64,000 bases of DNA from Pseudoclavibacter endophyticus (GTDB lineage Bacteria; Actinomycetota; Actinomycetes; Actinomycetales; Microbacteriaceae): contig NZ_WBJY01000001.1 of NCBI RefSeq assembly GCF_008831085.1, positions 868,001 to 932,000 on the forward strand, read 5' to 3'. Below the pieces are notes generated by a model. That model was not told the DNA's origin. It searched no databases and saw only the letters and a list, made by a program, of their open reading frames with translations. Below, piece by piece: positions 16,569-27,040 of the stretch. The first letter of the stretch is position 1, and every line of letters begins with the position of its first letter. Both the position numbers and the translations under genes were made by a program.

Positions 16569-17399
16569 TCACCTGGACGGTTCGCCCGAGTCGTCAGCGC
16601 GACGCGTCGGTGCCTCGCCGTCATCGTGTGCGCCGGTCGGCGCCTCGCCTGCCGCCCCCTCACCGGTGACGCGCAAATCATTGCCGAGCGAGAGCTGGGC
16701 GTCGTCTCCAGCCGGATCCTCCTCATCGAGGTCGGCGAAGAGCTCGTCGGCTTCCAACGATCGAGCCGTGTCCACGGCCTGGCCCGGCACCTCGTCCGGC
16801 GCGGGCTCGGCGTGCGGCTTGCGGCGCATGCCGAACAGGCGCTGCGGCGGGAAGTGCACCCGCTCGGCGCGCCACCAGAGCAGGCACAGCGCCGCGAGTC
16901 CGATCGAGACGACGAGCACGATCCACGGGCCGGCCATGACGGGGTACACGCCGTTCGCCGCATCGATGCGCAGGGTGCCGTAGAAGATGATCCAGACTTG
17001 ACCGATGGCCGAGACGATCGCCCAGAGGGCGATCGTGATCGCCGGAGCGACGTACACCCGCAGCACCCGCAGCACCGCGAGCACCGCGACCACGAGGGGC
17101 GGAAGCACCGGCACGAGGCCGAACATCACGTTGCCGAACCACGAATACCCGGTGAGGATGCCGAGGCTTCCGACCGAGAATCCGGTCACCAGCATGAGCC
17201 AGCCGTTCAGGGTGTCGGCCGCGCGATCGAGCAGGAGCTCAGCATCCCACCACGGCAGGAACATCGTGACGAGGATCACAAGCGCGGCGACGCCGAGCAC
17301 GACCTGCTTGCCGCGAAACGCCGGGTACGACGACATCGCGTACGAGTCTTCGACGAGCGAGTCGTCGCCGCGGTCGCTGGGGCCTTGCGTGCTCGACAT
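16569..17399 (-). CDS. multi-pass membrane protein of unknown function
   Basis: 276 residues from ATG 17399 (MSSTQG); the frame continues upstream without a better start. About five transmembrane helices are visible in residues 30-185 (for example VVLGVAALVILVTMFL, PLVVAVLAVLRVLRVYV, WIVLVVSIGLAALCLLWW). The C-terminal 75 residues are acidic and soluble. No enzymatic or transporter motif is recognised. It is transcribed towards tRNA-Lys with no same-strand partner. Confidence 0.7.
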   Translation of the reverse strand: MSSTQGPSDRGDDSLVEDSYAMSSYPAFRGKQVVLGVAALVILVTMFLPWWDAELLLDRAADTLNGWLMLVTGFSVGSLGILTGYSWFGNVMFGLVPVLPPLVVAVLAVLRVLRVYVAPAITIALWAIVSAIGQVWIIFYGTLRIDAANGVYPVMAGPWIVLVVSIGLAALCLLWWRAERVHFPPQRLFGMRRKPHAEPAPDEVPGQAVDTARSLEADELFADLDEEDPAGDDAQLSLGNDLRVTGEGAAGEAPTGAHDDGEAPTRRADDSGEPSR

Positions 17400-17589
17400 G
17401 GTCCTCAGCCTAACGACCGCACCTGCGCGGGCGGGCGCGGCGCGTCGGGTACCGTGGTCGCTCGCGCGCCCGCCCGACCCTTCCGTGGAACCGCCATTCG
17501 CGTCACGCGGCACGTGTCGCGATCGGCGCCGGATGCGCGCAGACTTGTCGAGGCGCGAGCGTCGCGCCCGGCGCGTGGAAGGAGTCCAT

Positions 17590-18219
17590 GTGACCCACCG
17601 TCATCACCGACCGGTGCGGGTGCCCGCGCGCGCCTTCGAGAACCTCTGCGGCTCCGCCGATCCGTCTGAGGTGAGCCGCATCGCGCATGACACCGCCGCA
17701 GCGCTGCTGCACCGTGGACGTGACGCCGCTGACCCGGACGTGGTCGCGCGACTCGTCGCCTTCACCGACGAGCACGGCATCGACGACCTCGCCGAGCTCT
17801 GGGCGGCCGCGGCCGCGGTTTCACTGCCGGGAGCCATGTGGCGTCTCTATCTCATCCGCGATGTCGCTCGGAACAGCCCGGAGTCGACCGCAGACATGTT
17901 CCAGCGCGGCATCGAGCTCGATCGCACGATCAGCCACGTCGTGGCCGGTGCCGAGACTCCGACCGATCCCGAGAAGATCGTCGCCCTCTGCGACGAGATC
18001 CTGCGGGGCGCGTTCGTCGGCGATGTGGGCATCGCGCTCGAACGCGCAAGCGCCTTCAGCCGCATCATGTCGCAGGGGGCAGCCGAACTCGCCGCCTCGA
18101 GCGATGCAACCGACGAGCGGCGTGCGGCCGTTCTCACCCGCCGAGGAGCCCGATACCTCGAAGTCGCCGAAGACCTGCACGCCGCGGCCATGCGCTGGCA
18201 CGACGACGCGCTCGATTAG
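17590..18219 (+). CDS. conserved actinobacterial protein of unknown function
   Basis: 209 residues, soluble and mostly helical, from GTG 17590 with AAGGAG upstream. Characteristic stretches are AFENLCGSADPSEVSRIAHD near the start and LPGAMWRLYLIRDVAR in the middle. I recall similar proteins of Microbacteriaceae next to phosphate-transport genes, some carrying a misleading RNA polymerase beta subunit name; nothing in the sequence supports that activity. It converges on the pst operon, whose terminator hairpin lies at 18447-18484. Confidence 0.72.
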   Translation: MTHRHHRPVRVPARAFENLCGSADPSEVSRIAHDTAAALLHRGRDAADPDVVARLVAFTDEHGIDDLAELWAAAAAVSLPGAMWRLYLIRDVARNSPESTADMFQRGIELDRTISHVVAGAETPTDPEKIVALCDEILRGAFVGDVGIALERASAFSRIMSQGAAELAASSDATDERRAAVLTRRGARYLEVAEDLHAAAMRWHDDALD

Positions 18220-18446
18220 CGCCGGATGCGGCCGTCGCGCCCGTTCGCCGCCCGCCTCCTGTTCGCGCTGCGCGAGCACGCCCCGGAAGGGTCGATTCCG
18301 CCCCGGCTCGTTCTGTACACTCGCAGGGCCGGGCCGCAGTAACCCCGGGCTCCAATTATTCGCCGCTTCGAGCGGCCACTCGCCGAGAGGCGTTCTGCGG
18401 CTCGGCGCTACTCGTTCGCCGACGTCGGCCCCGCTCCAATGACGAA

Positions 18447-18484
18447 GCGGGCGGCCAGGTGGCGTCCGCCAGCCGGCCGCCCGC
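18447..18484 (-). terminator. hairpin terminator of the pst operon
   Basis: Perfect 10-bp inverted repeat GCGGGCGGCC / GGCCGCCCGC (18447-18456 and 18475-18484) with an 18-nt loop. It starts 20 bp after the pstB stop codon and could also stop transcription arriving from 18219 on the other strand. Confidence 0.7.
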
Positions 18485-18504
18485 TCGTGGGACGGTGCCG
18501 AGGT

Positions 18505-19284
<780 letters not shown>

Positions 19285-19317
19285 GGCGGTTCCTTTCTGG
19301 TGTCCGGGCTCCGCCGC

Positions 19318-20517
19318 TTAGCGGCTGCCCCTGGGCGAGAAGTAGTACGACACGACGCGGCCGATCGCGTTGAGGACGACCACGATGAGCAACAGCACGA
19401 GTGCGCCCGCCCAGGCGAGCTGGTTGCCCTCCGCCGTCGTGAAGTTCCACTGCTGATACACGAAGGTCGGAAGCGACGACATGACGCCGCCGAACGGGTT
19501 GGTGTTCATGTTGATCGACATGCCCGCCGCGACGAGCAGCGGGGCCGTCTCGCCGATAACGCGGGCGATGGCGAGCAGCACGCCGGTGACGAGGCCGGCG
19601 AGGCAGGTGGGCAACACGACCTTGACGATCGTGAGCCACTTGGGAACGCCGAGCGCGTACGACGCCTCGCGCAGTTCCTGCGGCACGAGGCGGATCATCT
19701 CCTCCGACGAGCGGACCACGGTCGGCAGCATCAGCACCATGAGGGCGATGGAGCCGACGATGCCGGCGCGCACCGTCGTGAGGTCGCCGCCGAACGTCTG
19801 CGTGAACAGCATGAACAGGGCAAACGCGAAGAGACCGGCGACGATCGACGGGATACCCGTCATGACGTCGACGAAGAACGTGATCGCCTTCGTCAGGCGT
19901 CCACCCCGGCCGTACTCGACGATGTAGACGGCGGTGAAGATGCCGATCGGGATCGTGATGAGGCTCGTGAAGAACGTGATCAGCAGCGTGCCCACGATGG
20001 CGTGGAGACCACCGCGTTCACCTGGGCGCGACGAGTCGTGCAGGAAGAAGTCGGGATCGACGAGGCCGGGGAGACCGTTGATGAAGAGGATCGTGATGAG
20101 CGACGCCAGCGGGATCAGCGCGAGCACGAAGGCGGTCACGACGAGACTTTGCACGAAACGGTTGGCCGCTTGCCGCGCCCCCTCGACGATGCGCGACATC
20201 AGCCAGCCGACGACGATGAAGATCACACCGCCGAGGGCGAGGAAGCCGCCCCAGTTGTAGCCGATCGTGAGGTTGCCGGTCTGCTCGACCACGTTGATGA
20301 GCGGCTTCCCCTCAGGGTCGGCCGCCCAGATGCCGAGGAAGATGAGGAAGCTCGCGACGAAGCTCGCGAGCACCAGGACGGGCATGGCCCACTTGGGCAG
20401 ACGCCCAGAGGTCAGCGCGTTGACGGTCTTCGACGGGCGATTCGGGGGTGTCGTTTTCGAAGCGCCAGGGCCGCTCGATGACCCGGCGGAGGTCGATTTG
20501 ACGGTTTCAGTCGACAT
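19318..20517 (-). CDS. pstA: phosphate ABC transporter permease PstA
   Basis: 399-residue permease, about 100 residues longer than the usual PstA because of an N-terminal Ser/Pro/Lys-rich tail (residues 1-40) and two extra N-terminal helices (about 45-65 and 95-115). The permease core begins near residue 130 (LVVTAFVLALIPLASLITIL). The EAA-like loop is at LREASYALGVPKWLTIVKVVLP. It forms the channel with PstC; extended PstA proteins are frequent in actinobacteria. It is 12 bp from pstC. Confidence 0.96.
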   Translation of the reverse strand: MSTETVKSTSAGSSSGPGASKTTPPNRPSKTVNALTSGRLPKWAMPVLVLASFVASFLIFLGIWAADPEGKPLINVVEQTGNLTIGYNWGGFLALGGVIFIVVGWLMSRIVEGARQAANRFVQSLVVTAFVLALIPLASLITILFINGLPGLVDPDFFLHDSSRPGERGGLHAIVGTLLITFFTSLITIPIGIFTAVYIVEYGRGGRLTKAITFFVDVMTGIPSIVAGLFAFALFMLFTQTFGGDLTTVRAGIVGSIALMVLMLPTVVRSSEEMIRLVPQELREASYALGVPKWLTIVKVVLPTCLAGLVTGVLLAIARVIGETAPLLVAAGMSINMNTNPFGGVMSSLPTFVYQQWNFTTAEGNQLAWAGALVLLLIVVVLNAIGRVVSYYFSPRGSR

Positions 20518-20529
20518 GGTCCGGTTCCC

Positions 20530-21513
20530 TTACTTCGCCCGGCGGGCGATGACCCACCGGCCCAGCGAGTTGACGACGAGCGTGATCGCGAACAAGACGA
20601 GGCCTCCGGCGATGAGCGTCGATGAGTTCGTGCCGAACGCCTCGGGGAATCGCTTGGCGATGCTCGCGGCGATCGTCATGGGGTTCTGTGACGTCAACAC
20701 CTCGAACGAGATGATCGATGCCGATGACAGCACCATGGTGACCGCCATCGTCTCACCGAGGGCACGGCCGAGGGCGAGGATGCTCGCGGCGAAGATGCCG
20801 GAGCTCGCGTAGGGGAATACCGCCATGCGCACCATCTCCCAGCGGGTCGCGCCGAGCGCGAGCGACGCCTCCTCGTTCAGGCGCGGCGTCTGCAGGAAGA
20901 TCTCTCGCGAGAGCGCCGTGATGATCGGCAGGATCATGATCGCCAGCACGATACCGGCGGTCATCATGTTCTTGCCGGTCGGGGTCGCCTGTCCGCCGAA
21001 GAACGGGATCCAGGCGAGATATTCGTTGAGCCACGCGTAGAGGGGGCCGGCGACCGGGGCGAAGACGAGGATGCCCCACAGGCCGTAGACGACCGAAGGC
21101 ACGGCAGCCAGCAGGTCGATGAGGAAGCCGAGCGACACCGCGAGGCGGCGCGGCGAGAAGTGGCTGATGAAGAGGGCGACGCCGACGCCGACCGGCAGGG
21201 CGATGATCATCGCGATGACCGACGACCAGACGGTGCCGAAAACGAGCGGCGCCACGTACCCCCAGAAGCCGGGCGGGTTCGCGCCGGCCCGGAGCGAGGC
21301 GTCGTGCGCGTCGCTGATCGGCGCGACGAGCGATTCGGAACCCTGGATGAGCAGAAAGAAGAACACGGCCGCAAGCGTGGCCAGGATGAGCGCACCAGAC
21401 GTCGTCGAGATCGTCTGGAAAATGGTGTCGCCCGGGCGGCGCACAGTGCGCGACGCCCCGCCGGACGCGGGAGCTGCTTCAGTACGCTCCATCGAGGATT
21501 TCGTACTCGACAT
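20530..21513 (-). CDS. pstC: phosphate ABC transporter permease PstC
   Basis: 327-residue permease with a cytosolic N-terminus of about 35 residues, six or so helices, a Pst-typical periplasmic segment and the EAA loop LNEEASLALGATRWEMVRMAVFP. It pairs with PstA. A 14-bp hairpin between pstS and pstC (21581-21619) can lower expression of pstCAB relative to the binding protein. Confidence 0.97.
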   Translation of the reverse strand: MSSTKSSMERTEAAPASGGASRTVRRPGDTIFQTISTTSGALILATLAAVFFFLLIQGSESLVAPISDAHDASLRAGANPPGFWGYVAPLVFGTVWSSVIAMIIALPVGVGVALFISHFSPRRLAVSLGFLIDLLAAVPSVVYGLWGILVFAPVAGPLYAWLNEYLAWIPFFGGQATPTGKNMMTAGIVLAIMILPIITALSREIFLQTPRLNEEASLALGATRWEMVRMAVFPYASSGIFAASILALGRALGETMAVTMVLSSASIISFEVLTSQNPMTIAASIAKRFPEAFGTNSSTLIAGGLVLFAITLVVNSLGRWVIARRAK

Positions 21514-21580
21514 CGAACTGACCTTCCTTACGAAGCAGGGGCTTCGTCAGCGTTCGTGAGTTGGAGATTGCGAGAGCAGG

Positions 21581-21619
21581 CGTGCCCGGTGCCGGCAGGA
21601 TTGCGCGGCACCGGGCACG
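21581..21619 (-). terminator. intercistronic hairpin between pstS and pstC
   Basis: Perfect 14-bp inverted repeat: left arm CGTGCCCGGTGCCG (21581-21594), 11-nt loop, right arm CGGCACCGGGCACG (21606-21619). It sits 45 bp after the pstS stop and well before the pstC start. A structure here would act as a partial terminator or mRNA stabiliser, giving more PstS than PstC, PstA and PstB, as is common for binding-protein operons. Confidence 0.75.
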
Positions 21620-21663
21620 GTCTAACTCATTCGCCGGTGAACGGCACTCGAAGCTGCGGGGAG

Positions 21664-22776
21664 CTAGCTGATGGCGTCGATCGCGGCCTGGGCGGCGCTG
21701 CGGATCTCGTCCGAGATCGGAGCGTTGCCGGCGGCAGCCGAAGCGGCCTCCTGGCCCTCGGCCGTGATGATGTAGCTGAAGTACGCCTTCACGAGCTCGG
21801 CCTTCTCGGCATCCTGGTACTCGGCGCAGCCGATGAGGTACGAGACGAGCACGATCGGATAGGCGCCGTCAACGCCCGTGTAGTCGAGCTCGAAGACCAC
21901 GTCGGTCTCGGCACGGCCCTCTTCCTGCGGCGAACCGGCGACGACAGCGGCAGCGGCCTCAGGGCTGAGCTGGACGAAGTCGGAGCCAGACTGGATGGCC
22001 ACCGTCTGGAGACCCTCGGCAGCCGAGGCGTCGAGGTAGCCGATGGTGCCCTCGGCGCCACCGACCGCGGCCGCGACACCAGCGGTGCCGTCAGCCGACT
22101 CGCCGCCGAGCGCGGCGGGGAAGTCGTCTTCCGCACCGTGGGTCCAGGCCTCGGGTGCGGCCTCCTCGAGGTAGCCGAGGAAGTTGCCGGTGGTGCCCGA
22201 CGAGTCGCCGCGGTGCACGGCGGTGATGGCCGTCTCGGGCAGCTCGACGCCCTCGTTGAGGGCGGCGATCTCCGGCGCGTTCCACGTCGTGATCTCGCCG
22301 GCGAAGATGCCCGCGAGGGTAGCGGCGTCGAGGTTCAGCGAGTCGACGGTCGGCAGGTTGTAACCGATCGCGATGGGCGAGATGTACGCGGGGAACTCGA
22401 CGATGTCGCTGCCCTCGGCGCAGGCGCCGAACGCGTTCTCCTCGATCTCATCGGTCGTGAACGCGCGGTCCGAACCGACGAAGTCGGACTGGCCCGCCAC
22501 GAAGTTGTCGCGGCCGGTGCCGGAACCGGTCTGGGTGTAGTTGACGGTCACACCGGGCTCGACGTCCTGGAAACCGGGGATCCAGCCGTTGAGCTGAGCC
22601 TGCTCCTGCGAGCTCGCGCCCGTCGCGTTGAGGGTGCCCGAAAGGCCGCCGCCGTTCTCGCCACCCTCAGCGGTGGTGTCGGTCTCGGGGGCGGTGTCGT
22701 CGCCCGCGCAAGCTGCGAGCGTCAGGGCGGCGATAGCGGCCATGGCGACCGAGGCGCCAACACGCGTGAACTTCAT
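21664..22776 (-). CDS. pstS: phosphate-binding lipoprotein PstS
   Basis: 370-residue periplasmic-type phosphate receptor anchored by lipid. The start ATG 22776 has GGAGGG upstream; the frame runs much further but without support. Signal peptide with lipobox LAACAGD near residue 23. PstS motifs include LNATGASSQEQAQLNGW, NYTQTGSGTGRDNFV (phosphate contacts), FVGSDRAF, RGDSSGTTGNFLGYL and GYLDASA. First gene of pstSCAB, directly controlled by the PHO box at 22869-22886. Confidence 0.98.
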   Translation of the reverse strand: MKFTRVGASVAMAAIAALTLAACAGDDTAPETDTTAEGGENGGGLSGTLNATGASSQEQAQLNGWIPGFQDVEPGVTVNYTQTGSGTGRDNFVAGQSDFVGSDRAFTTDEIEENAFGACAEGSDIVEFPAYISPIAIGYNLPTVDSLNLDAATLAGIFAGEITTWNAPEIAALNEGVELPETAITAVHRGDSSGTTGNFLGYLEEAAPEAWTHGAEDDFPAALGGESADGTAGVAAAVGGAEGTIGYLDASAAEGLQTVAIQSGSDFVQLSPEAAAAVVAGSPQEEGRAETDVVFELDYTGVDGAYPIVLVSYLIGCAEYQDAEKAELVKAYFSYIITAEGQEAASAAAGNAPISDEIRSAAQAAIDAIS

Positions 22777-22868
22777 TGAATTTCCCTCCAGGGGGGATCG
22801 TCGTGATGAGTCCGTATGAACTGCGTGGCTGAATGTAGGTGCGGCCCGTGACGTGATCGCGCTGAATT

Positions 22869-22886
22869 GGTGAACGCGAGGTGAAC
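22869..22886 (-). promoter_or_regulatory. PHO box upstream of pstS
   Basis: Two exact 7-bp direct repeats GTTCACC (minus strand; GGTGAAC on the plus strand at 22869-22875 and 22880-22886) separated by 4 bp, giving the 11-bp spacing of PHO boxes bound by PhoP or RegX3 in actinobacteria. A weaker third repeat (TCTCACA) lies 11 bp further upstream. The box is 93 bp before the pstS start, the right place for activation under phosphate limitation by the SenX3-RegX3 system encoded at 32.9-34.9 kb. Confidence 0.88.
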
Positions 22887-22925
22887 TGGCTGTGAGAAGC
22901 CCTTGATTCGGGGGATTTCTGCGGG

Positions 22926-23891
22926 TCAGACGAGTGGCCCGTGCGTCTCCGTCGCAACGATCCCGAGCGACGGGTCGTCGTGGGCGACGTGCAGCACAAC
23001 GCACTCGCCCGTCGACAGCATCGATGCACGCATGACGCGATCGGTCGGCGTGTCGGTCGCGTGCGCGGTCTCGCGCACGATCTCCGGCATGACCGGCGAG
23101 TGGCTGCACAGCACCGTCGGGGTGCGGTCGGCGATGACCGCCGCGATGGTCTCGTCGACGGCATCGTCGCCGCCGTCGTAGGCCAGCTGCGAGATGGCGG
23201 TGCTCACCTCGGGCTCGATGCCGGTCGCGGTGGCAAACGGGGCGACCGTGGCGCGGCAGCGCACGGCGGACGACGTGATCACGCGCCGCGGCCCGAACGC
23301 CTCCAGAATGGGCACCAGGAGCTCTGCCTGCTCGTGCCCACGGCCGGTGAGTGGCCGCGATTCGTCCGCGCCTGGCCAGGAGAGCGGCGGCGCGGCTTTG
23401 GCGTGGCGCAGTGCGATCACGGCGAAGGTCCGGGCGGTCCCTGCGTCGACGCGGGCGGCGAACTCATCGAGCACACCCCGGTCGATGTCGTACGTGAGCC
23501 GCTCCCGGGCCGCCGCCAGCGGCAGCCACTCGAGCGCATCGACCTCGTCGTTCGGCACGAACGCGTGTGAGGCATGGGCGGCTTCGTCGATCTCGGCCGT
23601 CCAGTAGGCGACTTCCTTGGGCCGGCCGTCCGGAAGGTCGTACGCGACCGTCGTGAGCGGAGCGGCGAGCGCCACACGGAGCCCGGTCTCCTCCCACGTC
23701 TCCCGCACCGCGGTCTGCGGCAGTGTCTCGCCCGGGTCGACCTTGCCCTTCGCGAGCGAGAAGTCGTCATGCCGTCGGCGGTGGATGACGAGGGTCTCCA
23801 CTCCGTCGCCGGTCTCACGCCACAACAGCACTCCGGCCGCGTATACGCCCGTCGGGGAGTCGGCTGCGGCCTCGTGCGTTCGTGACGTCAT
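22926..23891 (-). CDS. NUDIX hydrolase fused to a histidine phosphatase domain (MutT1-like)
   Basis: 321 residues with two catalytic domains. Residues about 15-140 are a NUDIX hydrolase with a complete box ([20 protein letters not shown] then TGL). Residues about 160-300 are a histidine phosphatase with RHAKAAP and a second His in CSHSPVM. The architecture equals mycobacterial MutT1, which hydrolyses 8-oxo-dGTP or dinucleoside polyphosphates and then dephosphorylates the product; the role here is inferred from that family. The start ATG 23891 overlaps the ppk1 stop (ATGA), tying it to polyphosphate metabolism. Confidence 0.9.
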   Translation of the reverse strand: MTSRTHEAAADSPTGVYAAGVLLWRETGDGVETLVIHRRRHDDFSLAKGKVDPGETLPQTAVRETWEETGLRVALAAPLTTVAYDLPDGRPKEVAYWTAEIDEAAHASHAFVPNDEVDALEWLPLAAARERLTYDIDRGVLDEFAARVDAGTARTFAVIALRHAKAAPPLSWPGADESRPLTGRGHEQAELLVPILEAFGPRRVITSSAVRCRATVAPFATATGIEPEVSTAISQLAYDGGDDAVDETIAAVIADRTPTVLCSHSPVMPEIVRETAHATDTPTDRVMRASMLSTGECVVLHVAHDDPSLGIVATETHGPLV

Positions 23892-26056
23892 GACGCGATG
23901 TGCTCCTCGGAGTTCAGGGTGCTGCGGCGGGTGCGCCGCATCGTGCGACGCATCATCTCATCGTGCAGGTCGGTGAGTGGCTCGCCGTGCTCGTTGATGA
24001 CATGGCGCGTCCACTGTGCGTCGGCGTCGAGGTGCCACGTGGCCGTGCCGTCGTCCATCGCGAGGTCGAACATCGACTCGATCGCGGCGATCTGGTGCGG
24101 GTCGGCGAGCCGCACCAGCGCTTCGATGCGACGGTCGAGGTTGCGATGCATCATGTCGGCCGAGCCGATGAACAGGTGCGTGTCGCCGTCGTTATGGAAC
24201 GTGAAGATGCGCGAGTGCTCGAGATACCGGCCCACGACCGAGCGCACGCGGATGCTCTCGCTCATGCCGGGGACGCCCGGGCGGAGCGCGCAGATGCCGC
24301 GCACCCAGATGTCGATCGGCACGCCGACGCGGCTGGCCGCGTAGAGCGCGTCGATGATCTGCTCGTCGACCATTGAGTTGACTTTGATGCGGATGCGGGA
24401 GGGGCGCCCGTCGAGCGCCGCGCGGCGCTCATGATCGATGTGCTGCAGCAGGCCTTTGCGCAGGTGCAGCGGCGCCACCAGTAAGCGCTGGAACTTCTTC
24501 TCGATCGCGTAGCCGGACAACTGGTTGAAGAGGCGCGTGATGTCGTTGCCGACGACCGGGTCACACGTGAACAGCCCGAAGTCCTCGTAGATGCGGCTCG
24601 TCTTCGGGTTGTAGTTGCCCGTGCCGACGTGGTTGTAGGCGCGCAGCCGCCCGTCTTCCTCTCGGATGACCTGCAGCAGCTTGCAGTGCGTCTTCAGTCC
24701 GACGAGGCCGTAGACGACGTGCACGCCGGCCTTCTCGAGCTTCCGCGCCCACTCGATGTTGTTCTGCTCGTCGAACCTCGCCTTGATCTCGACGAGCGCC
24801 AGCACCTGCTTGCCGGCTTCCGCGGCGTCGATGAGCGCCTCGATGATGGGGCTGTCGCCCGACGTGCGGTACAGGGTCTGCTTGATCGCGAGGACGTCGG
24901 GGTCGCTCGCCGCCTGCTCCAGGAACGCCTGCACGCTCGTCGAGAACGACTCGTACGGGTGGTGCGCGAGCACGTCCCGCGCGGCGATCGCGCCGAAGAT
25001 GTCGGCTTGCTCGTCGGAGTCGCTCGTGCGGAAGTCCGCCGCCGTCACGGGCACGTGCGTCGGATACTTGAGGTCGGGGCGTCGCACGCGGCCGAGCTCG
25101 AACAGGCCCCGGAGATCGAGGGGACCGGGGAGCACACTCACCTCGTTGCGGGTGATGTCGAGCTCAGACACGAGCAGCTCGAGCGTCTCCTCGTCCATGT
25201 CGTCCGACACTTCGAGCCGGATCGGCGGGCCGAATCGGCGGCGCAGCAGCTCCTGCTCGAGCGCCTGGAGCAGGTTCTCGGTCTCGTCCTCCTCGATCGT
25301 CACATCCTCGTTTCGCGTGAGCCGGAACGCGTGGAAGTCGAGGATCTCCATGCCCGCGAACACCGAGCCGAGGTGGTGGGTGATGAGGTCTTCGAGCGGA
25401 ATGAACCTGGACTCTCCCGACACGGACTGCAACGGGTAGAGGCGCGGCAGCACCGGCGGCACCTTGAGCCGCGCGAACTCGACCTTGCCCGAGACGGGAT
25501 TGTGCACGCGAACCGACAGGTTGAGGCTCAGGCCGGAGATGTACGGGAACGGGTGCGCCGGGTCGACGGCGAGCGGCATGAGCACGGGGAAGATCTGCTC
25601 GTCGAAGACATCGTGCAGGTGTTCCCGCTCGTCACTCGAGAGGTCTTCCCAGTTGACGATGTGGATGCTCTCGCGTTTGAGCGCCGGCGCGACGCTGTCG
25701 AGGTAGGTGCGTGCGTGGCGCACCTGCAATTCCCGGGCCTGCGTCTGGATCGTCTCGAGGATCGCCTCAGGGGGCGTGCCATCAGGCGTGGGCACCGCGA
25801 GTCCCGTGAGGATGCGTCGCTTGAGGCCCGCGATGCGCACCATGAAGAACTCGTCGAGATTGGACGCGAAGATGGCGAGGAAGTTCGTCCGCTCGAGGAG
25901 CGGAACGCGCTCGTCTTCGGCGAGTTCGAGCACTCGCTGATTGAAGGCGAGCCAACTGAGCTCGCGGTCGACGAAGCGGCTCAGCGGCAGATCGTCGACG
26001 GCTGGGGGTGTCGAGGCATCCATGTCGGCGGGGGAGGTGTCCTGCGGCGCATCCAT
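23888..26056 (-). CDS. ppk1: polyphosphate kinase 1
   Basis: 722-residue Ppk1, which reversibly transfers the gamma-phosphate of ATP onto polyphosphate. The N-terminal domain ([19 protein letters not shown]) is followed by a head domain and two phospholipase D-like C-terminal domains. The candidate autophosphorylated His lies in THCKLLQV, with the conserved [10 protein letters not shown] nearby and the second half motif [16 protein letters not shown]. Length is normal. ATG 26056 has AGGAG upstream. It sits between mshD and the NUDIX gene, in a phosphate-related neighbourhood, and is translationally coupled to the NUDIX fusion. Confidence 0.97.
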   Translation of the reverse strand: MDAPQDTSPADMDASTPPAVDDLPLSRFVDRELSWLAFNQRVLELAEDERVPLLERTNFLAIFASNLDEFFMVRIAGLKRRILTGLAVPTPDGTPPEAILETIQTQARELQVRHARTYLDSVAPALKRESIHIVNWEDLSSDEREHLHDVFDEQIFPVLMPLAVDPAHPFPYISGLSLNLSVRVHNPVSGKVEFARLKVPPVLPRLYPLQSVSGESRFIPLEDLITHHLGSVFAGMEILDFHAFRLTRNEDVTIEEDETENLLQALEQELLRRRFGPPIRLEVSDDMDEETLELLVSELDITRNEVSVLPGPLDLRGLFELGRVRRPDLKYPTHVPVTAADFRTSDSDEQADIFGAIAARDVLAHHPYESFSTSVQAFLEQAASDPDVLAIKQTLYRTSGDSPIIEALIDAAEAGKQVLALVEIKARFDEQNNIEWARKLEKAGVHVVYGLVGLKTHCKLLQVIREEDGRLRAYNHVGTGNYNPKTSRIYEDFGLFTCDPVVGNDITRLFNQLSGYAIEKKFQRLLVAPLHLRKGLLQHIDHERRAALDGRPSRIRIKVNSMVDEQIIDALYAASRVGVPIDIWVRGICALRPGVPGMSESIRVRSVVGRYLEHSRIFTFHNDGDTHLFIGSADMMHRNLDRRIEALVRLADPHQIAAIESMFDLAMDDGTATWHLDADAQWTRHVINEHGEPLTDLHDEMMRRTMRRTRRSTLNSEEHIAS

Positions 26057-26149
26057 GGGGTCTCCTGTCGAACTTTCCCGGCCTGGGGTGTCGCCGGGCG
26101 AAGGAATCGTAGCGGGCGCCCATGTCGGTCCGGTGACGGCGCCGACCGT

Positions 26150-27040
26150 CTACCCGGCGGGTGCGACGGTGCGCCGATACTGGACGTCGACGGCGTCGTT
26201 CTCGTATCCGAGCGAGCGATAGAGGGCGAGCGCGCGCGCGTTGTCTCCCTCGACGTAGAGGGTGGTACGCGGGAGGCCGAGGGCATGGATGCGCGCCAGC
26301 CCCACTCGCATGAGCGCCCGGCCGAGCCCGCGGCCGGCGGCCTCGTCGGCGACTCCTATCACGTAGACCTCGCCCTCGTCGCCATCGGCCTTGAGCCAGT
26401 TGTAGCCGAGCAATTCGCCGGTGACGGCGTCGCGCGCCACGAGGAACGAGGCCGGGTCGAACCAGTCCTGCCCCATCCGCGCCTCGAGCCCCGCCTGCTC
26501 GAGGGCGCCCTGCTCCGGGTGGTCGCGGAAGACGCGGGCGTTGAGGGCGAGGAACTCGGCGTCGTCGGTGCCCGGCCGGAACGTCTCGAAGCGAACGTCG
26601 GCGGGTGCCGCTCCCGCGTCGGCGTCGGCCGCGACCACGTCGCGACCGAGCTTGTACAGCACGCGCGACTCGCGCATCCCGACCGCGCTTGCGAGTCCGC
26701 GCGCGGACTCGAGGTTCCCGTGCGCCCAGACGACGAGCTCGGCGCCCGCTGCGAGGCGGTCGGTGAGCGCGTCGACCAGCGCGAGTCCGAGGCCGTCGCG
26801 CCGGGCATCCGGGTGCACGACGAGCTCGGCCTCGAGCCCGCCTTCGCGGGGGTGGGCGAGGGCTGCGCCCGCGAGCGTTCCGTCATCGGCGCGCGCGGCG
26901 ACGAGCAGGCGGTCGTCGAGCCGGAGCATGGCGTCGTCGTTGAAGGGCGCGACGCCATCGGCCGAGGTCGCCGCGGCGGCCAGCTCGGCGATGTCGGCGG
27001 CGTGCGCGCCCGCTCGTTCGTGCGTCTCGATGCGGGTCAT
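26150..27040 (-). CDS. mshD: mycothiol synthase MshD
   Basis: 296-residue double GNAT-fold acetyltransferase catalysing the last step of mycothiol biosynthesis (acetyl-CoA plus Cys-GlcN-Ins). The N-terminal GNAT half covers about residues 1-135; the C-terminal catalytic half contains VYVIGVADEAAGRGLGRALM (acetyl-CoA binding Q/RxxGxG/A variant) and TTLYVEGDNARALALYRSLGYE. The start ATG 27040 overlaps the regulator stop (ATGA). The glnR-mshD order matches that in Mycobacterium, supporting the assignment. Marker for an actinobacterial host. Confidence 0.93.
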   Translation of the reverse strand: MTRIETHERAGAHAADIAELAAAATSADGVAPFNDDAMLRLDDRLLVAARADDGTLAGAALAHPREGGLEAELVVHPDARRDGLGLALVDALTDRLAAGAELVVWAHGNLESARGLASAVGMRESRVLYKLGRDVVAADADAGAAPADVRFETFRPGTDDAEFLALNARVFRDHPEQGALEQAGLEARMGQDWFDPASFLVARDAVTGELLGYNWLKADGDEGEVYVIGVADEAAGRGLGRALMRVGLARIHALGLPRTTLYVEGDNARALALYRSLGYENDAVDVQYRRTVAPAG

